64,000 nucleotides of DNA from Rallus limicola (Eukaryota; Chordata; Aves; Gruiformes; Rallidae), in assembly GCA_022605955.1 (NCBI GenBank), contig JAKCOZ010000003.1:10239331-10303330 (forward strand). Reading direction: 5' to 3'. The position numbers were made by a program, and so were the translations under genes. The notes beneath the pieces are model-generated. The model did not search any database and was not told the origin of the DNA. It saw only the letters and a list, made by a program, of their open reading frames with translations. Numbering within the stretch: position 1 is the first letter of the stretch; each line of letters begins with the position of its first letter. This document shows, in pieces, positions 22,201-38,271 of this stretch.

Positions 22201-24219
22201 ACAACCAGCTCCCCAGATCAGGTTAGAACGGGCCCCAGTAACTTCCTGGGCGATACCAGGAACAGAGCCTTGGCCTCAGCACGCGTCATCTCACATGCTC
22301 TGAATACTCTGAGGATGTGTCTACCTGAGATGTCTCCCCAGCAGCAGTACCCACAAAAGCCCCAATGGAAGAGACAACCAGCAGAGAAACAGCACAAGTA
22401 CCGGTACCAATACACTTGCCTTTTTGTTTGAAGTTCCTTCATGTGGAGATACACTGGAATTGCTTAGCCTGGGACTTGCAGAACTGCCTTTTGTGTCCAC
22501 CCCTTCCATCTTCATTGCTTTTCTGGGCACAGGCTCTACATCATCATCACTGTTGACGCCAGAGACCTCACACAGCATCCTCTTGGTTTGAATTTTCTCT
22601 CCTGCTTCTGGAACAGTTTTCCCCAACTCTTCCATAAATTGAACCGTGTAGGGGTAAAGTTTATTCACAATGTGCAGGACTTGGCCTGGCTTCATTTTCA
22701 CCTCTTCATCCTTGCCAACAGTCACAAGATCAACACTAGTTGGGTTGACTCCTATCTTTAGTAGGGAGAAAAAGATTTTTTTAAAAAACCAAAAAAAGCA
22801 AATGATGTTGTAACTGGAATCATCAACCACCACTCCATTATCATGGAATATCACCACCCTGGAAAGCAAACACAGCTTTTGTATTCACTACACCCCCTCT
22901 CCACACTGACCCATGCTAGAGGAAAGGGAGCTCCCACACTGGAGACACCTCTCTGGGGCAACCTTGCAACCGCAGCTGCCCACACCCAGGGACATGGTGT
23001 CACTGGCACCCAACAACTCTGTAGCAGCTGGGTACAGTTACAGCAAGATCTGTGCCACGTAGAAGAGCTTCAGGTCCTTCAGTCACAGTGATCAGTATCA
23101 GACTTGCAGCATCTGTGGAGTTTACATGCAACAATTGACCCAGTAGGTATCAGAAACATTTTAGACCCATTTAAAAACATACCTGCTTAACTGTGACATA
23201 CCCCTTGTTACAGTCTGCTTTTAACTGAACTGGAAAGAAAGAAAGAACAAAGTGTCACTAAACAGTGTAAGTAAACCAGCCAGAACGTGGCTGGATCACC
23301 CTTGCAGAAAACGCTCCTGTATTTTAGGATCTGCTACTTTCTGAAGGTGATCTTTGTGAATGTGCACAAAAATACTTCTCCTGACCTCTTTCCAGGCCCA
23401 CAGACAAAACGGAACCAACCTATACACAGAGCAACAGCTGTGTATTTCACACCGTGGACCAGTAAAACTCCTTCAGAATAAAGGTGAGGCCTATGGGAGT
23501 CTTCTACAAGTTTCTGCTATTCTCACCAGCCCTCTGCAACAAGGCACAGACCACAGCTGTGTCCAGAGGGAACAGGTAGGGAAGATGTGGAGTATTTTAT
23601 AGATTGTAGATATTTTTATATATTCCCCCAGCACATCTATAAAATAACAAGTCATACTAAAAATCAGTTGGTGGAAGACTAAGGCCTGGAGACTCATGTT
23701 AACATTCAATGCCCTAGTTTACCAAGGTGAACTTCCTGTTATTAAGTGTATCCTCTGATTCTTTAGGACCCAGAGACCTTCATTAAGTGCTTATTAAAAA
23801 AAAAATCTTGATGACTTCAGGAATCAGGCAACACTGTGGACCATGTAGAGAGCCAAGAGCCAGTGACTGCAGAAGCAAGCCTAAGGAAGCCCTGCTTATG
23901 TTTCAAGGAACAACTTGACCCTGCTCAAAGCAGGCAGACAAAACCAGCGAAAACATGGGTCTATCAGCTTCTTAGAACTTAGCCAAACAGAAGAATTATG
24001 CTTATCCAAAAACATTAGTGCTGTATCTCAGAGTCTTCACAAGTGCGAGTGCTGCTGACTGTAGAAGCAGGATTTGAGCTAAACCTTACCTTGCTGCCGT
24101 GAGCACTTCTTATCCGTTATCCCAGTCTCAGGGCCACGCCCAATTACCACTGCTTCCAAGTGCGGCAGCTTCACTCGCTGACTGCATTTGTCTTTCCCCA
24201 CAAGCCAACACACACGCAT
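16104..24219 (-). CDS. APTX: APTX (aprataxin), complete, seven coding exons
   Basis: Aprataxin removes 5'-AMP from abortive DNA ligation intermediates in nuclear single- and double-strand break repair. The minus-strand exons are 24090-24219, 23183-23229, 22420-22755, 20958-21017, 17346-17572, 16468-16571 and 16104-16258: 1059 nt, 352 aa (human about 342-356). Residues 1-110 form the FHA domain ([26 protein letters not shown]), which binds phosphorylated XRCC1/XRCC4. A variable acidic linker follows, then the HIT domain ([51 protein letters not shown]). The C-terminal C2H2 finger uses C329, C332, H345 and H349. The His triad reads Q268-L-H270-L-H272, with Gln for the first His; the catalytic middle His is kept. 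Intron 3 is GC-AG. The gene shares its CpG island with DNAJA1. Confidence 0.97.
16468..16571 (-). CDS. APTX: APTX coding exon 6, HIT active site
   Basis: It encodes [20 protein letters not shown] and [14 protein letters not shown]. It contains the histidine-triad loop, with the first His replaced by Gln. The acceptor is ttgtttcag and the donor gtaagg. Confidence 0.95.
17346..17572 (-). CDS. APTX: APTX coding exon 5, HIT domain core
   Basis: It encodes [20 protein letters not shown], then [13 protein letters not shown] and [11 protein letters not shown], in phase 0 to 2. The acceptor is gttttgcaag and the donor gtgagg. Confidence 0.96.
19030..19170 (+). mobile_element. Old CR1 3'-end remnant
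   Basis: The segment gacctccaaagctgttttcc followed by aactgaaatcattccata matches the terminal CR1 motif. It is short and diverged. Confidence 0.6.
19547..20361 (+). mobile_element. Solo LTR, family A (815 bp)
   Basis: It starts tgctttgagtttgcatggca and ends gccagggtcaatcatccca, sharing both ends with the copy at 43093-44165. It contains a tatttaaataaaa TATA-like segment near 19730. Its body carries degenerate repeats built on gctggagcag and catgggaggaacccc. The flanks tctcc (19542-19546) and cctcc (20362-20366) are an imperfect 4/5 target-site duplication. It lacks about 260 bp relative to 43093-44165. Confidence 0.78.
20958..21017 (-). CDS. APTX: APTX coding exon 4 (60 bp)
   Basis: It encodes [20 protein letters not shown] in phase 0-0. 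The strong acceptor is cctcctgtgctttag and the donor gtgagc. A nearer AG (atttag) ten bases downstream would break the frame; the upstream one fits only if the previous exon ends at the GC donor at 22419. Confidence 0.94.
22420..22755 (-). CDS. APTX: APTX coding exon 3, FHA end and linker; GC donor
   Basis: It encodes [20 protein letters not shown] through [15 protein letters not shown] and a poorly conserved Ser/Glu-rich linker ending EGTSNKK. The donor is AAG|gcaagt, the strong consensus of GC-AG introns. Without it the frame runs on 32 codons into a hydrophobic tail before a TAG. Confidence 0.93.
23183..23229 (-). CDS. APTX: APTX coding exon 2 (47 bp)
   Basis: It encodes [15 protein letters not shown] after a split Val codon, in phase 1 to 0. 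The acceptor is ctttccag and the donor gtatgt. Confidence 0.95.
24090..24219 (-). CDS. APTX: APTX coding exon 1 (start codon)
   Basis: It encodes [20 protein letters not shown], then [20 protein letters not shown]. The ATG at 24217-24219 is chosen because human aprataxin aligns from MRVCWLV. An acceptor gctctgtag puts the exon edge at 24226, leaving seven non-coding bases. An in-frame upstream ATG (24306) would add unconserved residues and lies in the presumed intron. Possible donors of a 5' non-coding exon are at 24588-24589 and 24885-24886. Confidence 0.93.
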
Positions 24220-24382
24220 CACTGCGCTACAGAGCAAAACAAACTGCGTGTCACCAAGGCGCAGCCTCCCGCTGGGACACTGCCCCGCGGAGTGGGGACC
24301 AGGCATTCCGCTGCCCGCCCATCCATCGGCTGAGTCCCTTCAGCTGACGGGCTTTGGATTTCAGATTCACGGCCATGCACCG

Positions 24383-24396
24383 CGCTAGCGCTAGCG
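24383..24396. repeat. Perfect 14-bp palindrome in APTX upstream region
   Basis: CGCTAGCGCTAGCG is fully self-complementary and lies about 160 bp upstream of the APTX start codon at the edge of the CpG island. It may be a dimer binding site or chance. Confidence 0.5.
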
Positions 24397-25514
24397 TATC
24401 TCGGAGTAAGATGCTGCTCAAAGGGGAAGCCTATTTCCCTTGAGGAAAGAGAAGGGGGCAGCTTCACCAGCAACAGCCCGCAGCAGGACCCTCACGTTCA
24501 CACCAGTCTGACCCTGGGCGGCAGAGCCCTGCCCCGCTCCTGCCTGCCCGGTACTCAGCAGTCCTCCCTCTGCCCCGCGGTGAGCTCACCCGGGCGGGAA
24601 GCGAGCTCCGGCGCAACGCCAGCGCCGTCACACGCTCTAAGCCGCGCTAAGCGCGGGGTCCCGCCGGTCAGGCCGGGCGCCTCCCCGCCCGCTGCACGTG
24701 GCGCCTCAGGGGGGCGCCTCTGTCCTCGGCGGCCTACGGCCCGGGCACGCGGCAGCGACCACCAGCGCCACTCCAGAGGCGCGGGATCCGCCGCGGGCGG
24801 GCGGGGACTGCCCAGCTCCGCCTGCACCCACCCACGCGCGGCGCCGCCAGGTCGGGCCCCGCCCCCATAGCGCCGCCGGGCCTCACCCGTATCCCGCGCG
24901 CGGGCCGCCGGTGCCGCGGCCAATCGGCTGCTACAACGCAACCCCACGTGACCAAAGGCCCCGAGCGGCGCGCCGCGAGCCCGCGCGCCCTAAGGCGGAA
25001 GTCAGAACTCGGCGCAGGCGCGGTGGTGCGGAGCAGGGCGCCGGGCCAGGCCACGGGGCCTGCGCCGTAACGCCGCCCCGGCGGCGCGAGGCCCGCGGGC
25101 AGGCGTGGGGGCGCAAAGGGTGCTGCTGCGTACCCGCCTGCAGCTCGGCGCCTCCTCGCGAGCAGCGGCCCCGCAGCGCCGGGCACAGGGAGCGCTGGAA
25201 GCAGAGCCTGCCCGGTACACACGCGTAAGGCGAGGCGGCGGCTGCGGCCAGAGACGCGTTCCAGATGCCGGAGCGCCTCAGCCCCCCCCTCGCAGAGCAG
25301 GGCGGGAACCGCCGGCCGCCCGGCGCCTGCGCAGTGCGGTGTGCGGCGGGGGCGGGCGAGCCAGGCCGCAGAAGGGAGGCGATGATTGGCCAGCCTCTTT
25401 CCGCCTCCTGCTCCTATTGGCTGTCTGCCCACCCCCGACCAAGCGCCTGGCGGGGCGGGACTTCCGGGGTGGGGCGGTGCCGGCTCAAAAGCGCCCGGAT
25501 GCAGGACCGGCCAG

Positions 25515-25527
25515 GAACTTTCCAGAA
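25515..25527 (+). promoter_or_regulatory. Perfect three-unit heat-shock element
   Basis: GAActTTCcaGAA matches the HSF-binding consensus nGAAnnTTCnnGAAn with no mismatch, 76 bp upstream of the DNAJA1 start codon. DNAJA1 is a known HSP40 family member, so HSF1 control is expected. Confidence 0.8.
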
Positions 25528-25554
25528 AAGTCGGGATAGGAGCTGGGCGAGTAG

Positions 25555-32336
<6,782 letters not shown>

Positions 32337-33800
32337 ATGGGCCAGTGAATAACTTGTGATGTTTGTTTTGTATGCATTAGTGAAGGACTACAAGCAGTTC
32401 ACCCTCACTTACTGCTATTTGTTGTTCTATCCAGCCATAGTTGTTTATAAGAGCATAAAGAAATAAACTAAGTAATTAAACTGACTTTGCAATTTGTATA
32501 AAGCTCCAGGATGCAAGCTCAAATGAAGGTGATTGCCCTTCACCCTTGGTCAACAAAACTCCCTTACCTGCTCGTCTTTTGTTCAGAGCCTTGTAATTCC
32601 TGTATGTGCAATTGCCCAGGCTTAAACTAAGGTTCTGTTGTGTTCTTTTTAGGAATTTTAGGTCTTACACTCTGTTAATTAACCAAGTATGCACAAGTAC
32701 TTATAATTCTTGGTAAGATATAGTTAAGTTTTGTACCATTAGGATAACATGATAATGTTTTGGGCTTGTACTGGTGTTTGTTAAATGGGGATCGGTTGTA
32801 ATGCAACCACATAGCTGACAAGGATGCAGTCAATCTTCACAGGCCTGTTAAAGCCAAGCAATCCACAAGCTTTTGAAGCTACTGCACTTAAGGTCAAATA
32901 ATCCCTCCCTCCGCCAGCCTTAGTCCGTGGATCTAGATGTGAAGCTTGCTTTGGTCCATCGCTGACTGCTGTTTGGCCGCTGTCCTGCACCACGCTGCAT
33001 ATAGAGCCAGTGGTTGTTTGGCTGCTGCAGGAGCTTCCTTCACTACCACGCATGAGTAAAATCCTCCAGGCTTGATCAGTGCACGTACCTCGGCTTGCTG
33101 GCACGTGAAGCTTGACTTCCTCCTTGATTGGTGACATCAGATACCTCTCAGGGGTACGTTGTGAAGAGCAGCAGCAGTCCTGTTGATGGGCACAGAAGAG
33201 AAACTGTCAGTGAATACAACCAACTGCTGCGTCTAGGAAGTTCTGAAATTAATGTATTGTGTGCATTATTTCAAGCTGACTCTTGAAAATTCTGTATGAA
33301 TGTTCTAATTATTGTAGATGAAGCATTTCCAATATAATTACAAAATTGTTCCTTGCCTCTTTTCTTAAGCCAACATCTGCTCCAAGGATACCACCCCCTT
33401 CATTTTAGACAGTTCTTTGCAGAAAAATCTTAGCAAAAAACTTCTTTCAGAAAATATGCTGAGAGGAGAGGTCCAGATTTAACCTCTAGTGTGGTAGTTT
33501 AGTCTTGTTCTGCCATCTGGCTGGGGCCAGAGCTTATGTTTTTTTTTTAATCCTGCTTTCAAGCAAAAGCATCATGAAGGTAATTTGGTTTTCCTGGAAA
33601 TAGCTGTTCCATGACAGTAAATGTGTAGTACCTTCACTATCTATAAACTGTAAGCCTTAGAAAACAGCTCTAGTTCTTGTGTGAAGGGTTTAATTTTGTA
33701 AAAGTGGGTGGTACCAGGGGTTTTGTCTCTCAGATGTAGCTTCCCCCTTGGGTACCACTGCATGTTTCGCTTAAATAAAGAATAAAAACCTCTCAGCAGG
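32337..33800 (+). other. DNAJA1: DNAJA1 3'UTR with alternative polyadenylation signals
   Basis: There is a proximal AATAAA at 32462-32467 and a distal pair at 33774-33779 and 33781-33786. No coding potential is seen. Short and long mRNA forms differing by about 1.3 kb are therefore plausible. Confidence 0.7.
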
Positions 33801-35149
33801 AATAAATTCTCAAGGCGAAGTGTCCTTACAAATTCTTGAGTGAGCTCACCAGTGCATGTGGCCAGCAGGACCTGTGCTCTGTCAGCAGGGGCGTTTGGCA
33901 GAAGTAATGCTTACCTCTGGCCAGGGCTGAGACTCCTGCACAGCTGTCTTGGGACCAAGCAGCGCAGGGACCACCCTTGGGGATTTTTTTCCTTAACCAC
34001 TGGCTCAGAACAGCCAGGGCAGTGAAGTACCTCAAGGATGACAAAAGCGTACTTCAGATGACACTTCCATAGCCTTTTTTACCTTGGGTACCCTAGCTCT
34101 CCCTTCCCCACACCTGTAGCTGCATCAGCACAGGTGAGGTAGTGTTTCTAATACTGACTTACTGTCAAGACCATGGTGGCCAATTCTGTCTGATGCCTGA
34201 GGACCCTACAGTGAGTCTAGGGGCTGGGTCAGGTCTAGATTCCAGGAAGGTGGCTGACCAGAAGCCTTGGCAGAGCAGCCCAGTGTGAGATGCTGCTGCT
34301 AACAGGTGTGGCTGCAGAAGTGCCATCAGTTTAGTGTTCTGCTTTGAACTGAGCTCGAAACTGACAGGAAAACACCCCCCACCACCAAAAAAAAAATACA
34401 CTGGTAGCAGAAGAGTAAGCCTTCAGCAAAAAACACTACCAAATGAAGGCAGGGGTAATGAGGGGGGACCCAGCCCTAAGACCATCAAGCAAGATACTCA
34501 CAGTATGTGACCTCTTCCAAACTTAGATCGGTCATGTTCTAGGTGTCATACAGCTACAGCAAGCAGCAAAACATGTTCTGAGACACTGTTATTTCTCATT
34601 TCTTCTTGTTCTGTGGGGTGGAGTTTCCTGTTGGGGGATTACCTGAATAGAAAGCTGTATCAATTGACCTCAGAGTAGCACAAAACAGCTACTTCTGTAA
34701 CCACCAGTGTTGTAATTGACTTCCCATAGCCTGATTGGTTTTGTGTTTCAGCTTTGCCACCAAATCCATATCATCAAGCCTATGGTCTAGTCTATTACAA
34801 TGATTCTTTCCACCACGTGCTAGGCATGCAGGGCTTGTTTTTTCCCCCAGAAATTTAGCAGCTCCACTATTCTGCAGTTTTGCTGTGAAACAGAACGCCC
34901 ACTGCAGACTCATTTAAGAGCCTGCTCTCAATTTTGCTTCTGCCTGCAAGGCTTCAGGGCCCTAACTGTCCCCTCCTCCCCACACTTTGCCAACCCACTA
35001 CCCAGCAGCAGCAGCATAAGAAGTGTGCTCAGCCCAGACGTGTAAGTTTGCTTTGGACTTGCATCATGACCCAAGGTCAAGCAAGCAATGTGCCCTACAG
35101 TTTTTTTAATTAGCAGTTTAATCTTGGGAAGACATGTTCCTGCTACCAC
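33801..35149. other. Intergenic DNA 3' of DNAJA1
   Basis: No gene, RNA or clear repeat is seen in this stretch; short open frames are chance. An A-rich run lies near 34390. Confidence 0.5.
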
Positions 35150-35712
35150 TTGTGATTGCTCTGCTGGACTGTGTACTCACCAACAGGGGCTGGCTGGGAC
35201 AAGGTGAACTGCTTAATGGACAAGGGGAAGGCTGTGGCTGTGGTCTACCTGGAGTTCAGTAAAGCCTTTGACACTGTTTATCACAGCATTCTGATTGAGA
35301 AACTGGCTGCCACTGGCCTGGACAGACTCACCCTCTGCTGGGTTAAAACGAGGCCCAAAGAGTGGTGGTTAATGGAGCTAAATCCAGCTGGAGGCCGGTC
35401 ATGAGTGGTGTCCTCCAAGGCTCAGTTCTGGGCCCAGTTTTGTTCAACATCTTTATCAGTAACCTCCATGAAGGGATTGAATGTTCCCTCAGTAAGACTG
35501 TGGATGACACTAAGCTGGGAGGAAGTGTTCTTCTGCCTGAGGGTAGGGAGGCTTTTCAAAGGCTGCTCAGGGAGGGGCTTGAGTCACCATCCCTGGATGT
35601 GTTTAAAGGATGGGTAGATGAGATACTTATGGATATGGTTTAGCATAGGACAAGAATGGTTGGACTTGATGATCTTAAGGGTCTTTTCCAACCTTGTGAT
35701 TCTGTGACTGTG
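35150..35712 (+). mobile_element. CR1 retrotransposon, internally deleted
   Basis: It encodes a recognisable reverse-transcriptase piece, VVYLEFSKAFDTVYHSILIE, followed in another frame by [20 protein letters not shown]. It then jumps to the CR1 3' terminal region (ggttggacttgatgatctta). It is dead and frameshifted. Confidence 0.9.
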
Positions 35713-36766
35713 AAGGTCAAAGGCAGCCTTGGCTGCAGTGGCCACAAGATGGTGGAGCTAAGGACCCTGAGAGGAAGGAGGATAAAAAGCGAGATCTCAA
35801 CCCTTCTGAAGTCTCCTGACTTCAGGAGAGCAGGCTTTGGTCTCTTCAGGGATCTACTTGGAAGCATCTCATGGGATTAGGCTCTGGCATGAAGAAGAGC
35901 CCCAGAAAGCTTGTTAATACTCACAGCTCAGCTCCTACTGCTCAAAAGCAGTCCACATCAACAAATACAAAGGCAAAAATGGCAGGAGGTGTGTGTGGAT
36001 GAACAAGGAACTCCTGGCCAAACACAAAAAGTAAGCATCCAGAGGGTGTAACTAAGGACATGTAAGTTGTGAGGAACACTTGTCCAAAGATCCAAGGAAT
36101 TACATTATAAAAGCTACAGTTCAACTAGAGTTGAATCAGGTCAGGCATGTCAAAGATACGAGGTTGTCTATACATACACAGCTGGGAAAGACTAGAGAAA
36201 ATGAGAGTCAGTTGATGAATGAGATGGGGCACATGGTTACACAGGGACATGGAAAAGGTTGAGGTACTGAATGCCTACGTTGCCTACTAACAACACTGGC
36301 CTTCAGGAGTCACAGGTCCTGAAGACCAAGGGGAATGTCTGGAATGATAAAGATGCACGGTTGGTGGAAGAGGATCAGGTCAGGGAGAACTTAAGCAAAC
36401 TAGACATACGTTAAGTCCATGGGTCCACAAAAGCTGTGGGAGTTGGCAGGTGTCATGGCAAGGCCACTCTCAATAATCTCTGATCAATCACAGCAATTAT
36501 TAATCAAGACCAGTAGAAAACAAATGGCACTTCTGTTTTCAGGTAGAGCAAGAACTGAAGTTCTGTCACACTCATCTTGGTCCCTTGGGAAGGTGATAGA
36601 GGTTTCCAATCCTGGAAACCATTTCCAGGCACATCAACAAGAAAATCATCAATAGCAGTCAGCGTGGGTTCACCAAGGAAAAGTCTGACCAATTTGATAA
36701 ACTTTTGCCATTAAGTGGCATGCCTGATGCATACTGTCTAACTGGACTTCAGTAAGGCACTGTCTG
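35713..36766 (+). mobile_element. CR1 retrotransposon, ORF2 5' portion
   Basis: The segments ccacaagatggtggagctaa, gacttcaggagagcaggctttgg and atgaacaaggaactcctggcc match the CR1 ORF2 region between endonuclease and reverse transcriptase. It is heavily decayed. It is abutted on the left by the 3' end of another CR1 and on the right by an inverted one. Confidence 0.75.
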
Positions 36767-36771
36767 ATATA

Positions 36772-37430
36772 GAATCACAGAATGTCATGGGTTGGAAGGG
36801 ACCCTAAGGATCATAGAGTTCCAATGCCTCTGCCACAGGCAGGGCCACCAGCCTCCAGGCCTGGATCTACACAGGGTTGCCCAGGGCCCCATCCAGCCTG
36901 GTCTTGAACACTTCAAGGGACAGGGCATCCACCACCTCTCTGGGCAGCCTGTTCCAGCACCTTACCACTCTCTCTTTAAAAGACTTCCCCCTAATATCTA
37001 ACCTAAACCTTCCTTCCTTTAGCTTGAATCCATTCCCCCTTGTCCTGCCATTGTCTCCCGTTTAAAAAAGTTGATTCCTCTCCTGTTTGTATGCTCCCTT
37101 CAGGTACTGGAAGGCTGCAATGAGGTCCCCCTGCAGCCTTCTCTTCTCCAGGCTGAACAAGCCCAGCTCCCACAGCCTCTCTTCGTAGGGGAGGTGCTCC
37201 AGCCCTCTAATCATCTTCATAGCCTCCTCTGAACCCTCTCCAACAGTTCTACATCTTTTTTGTATTGTGGGCCCCAGATCTGGACACAGGACTCCAGATG
37301 GGGCCTTCTGAGGGCAGAGAAGAGAGGGACAATCACCTCCCTGTCCCTGCTGGCCACCCCAGGATACCATTGGCCTTCTGAGCTGCAAGAGCAGCTGCTG
37401 GCTCATGTAAAGTTCCTCATGCACCATAAG
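36772..37430 (-). mobile_element. CR1 retrotransposon, relatively young, 5'-truncated
   Basis: Read on the minus strand, it ends in the canonical CR1 terminus (rc of agaatcacagaatgtcatgg). It retains an open frame for the ORF2 C-terminus, with GLEHLPYEERLWELGLFSLE readable. It is the best-preserved CR1 in the window. Confidence 0.92.
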
Positions 37431-37447
37431 ATCCTCCTATATAAGCT

Positions 37448-37640
37448 GTTGGGAGGATCTAAAGAAGACTATGCCAGGCTCCTTCCAGTGTTGCCCAGTG
37501 ACAGGAGCAGAGGCACAAACTGAAGCACAGGAGGTTCCCTCTGAACACCAGGAAACACTTCACTGTGAAGGTGACAGAGCACTGCCACAGGTTGCCCAGA
37601 GCAGTCTCCAACTCTTCCAATCTCAGACATCCTGTCACTC
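37448..37640 (+). mobile_element. CR1 fragment (3' region)
   Basis: The stretches cttccagtgttgcccagtga and caggaaacacttcactgtga, with cacaggttgcccagagcag, match the CR1 segment upstream of its 3' end. Confidence 0.75.
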
Positions 37641-37699
37641 TGAGTAAAACTTGAAAGAACACTTATTTGTGGATTCAGTTTACGAAGCTTATAATTTGG

Positions 37700-38266
37700 T
37701 GTTGTGGTTTCGCCCCGGCTGTGGGCTGAGATCCATGCAGCTGCCTGCTCCTTAAAGTAAAAGAGCAGGAGAAGAAGGAAAGGGGGTGAACAAGGGAATG
37801 GAAAAGGAAGGGGCAAATAACCCCAAAACCAAGAAACTAAGAGGCCCGTGGGTTGGGATAAGGATAGTTTACTAAGAGAACAGAAAGATAAAATATAACA
37901 ATGCTAACAGGACTTTAGAGCAAAAGAATATGAAACTATTGATACACAATGCAGTTTCTCACCCAACCACACAACTCAGGCCGCACCACCCAGAGCCGTC
38001 CCCCAAGACCCTCACGTCCCGGCCGCTCACGTCCCAGAACCGCCCCATTTCTTCCTCCCATCAGCCCCCCTTTATCCTGGGCAGGATGTAATTGGCATGG
38101 AATACTCTCTTTGGCCCATCTGGGTCACCTGTCCTGGCTTTGACTGTCTGACTGCGACTAGAAACAACAGGGTGTTATCAGCACTGCTTTCATTTTAACT
38201 CCCAAACACAGCATCCCATCCGCTGCTACAAATGAAGTTAACTCTATCCTGACTGAAACCAGGACA
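37700..38266 (-). mobile_element. Solo LTR, family B (567 bp) with 5-bp TSD
   Basis: The plus-strand ends are tgttgtggtttcgccccgg and gactgaaaccaggaca, giving canonical TG...CA termini. It is flanked by an exact direct repeat, tttgg, at 37695-37699 and 38267-38271. No internal retroviral genes are present. Confidence 0.9.
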
Positions 38267-38271
38267 TTTGG

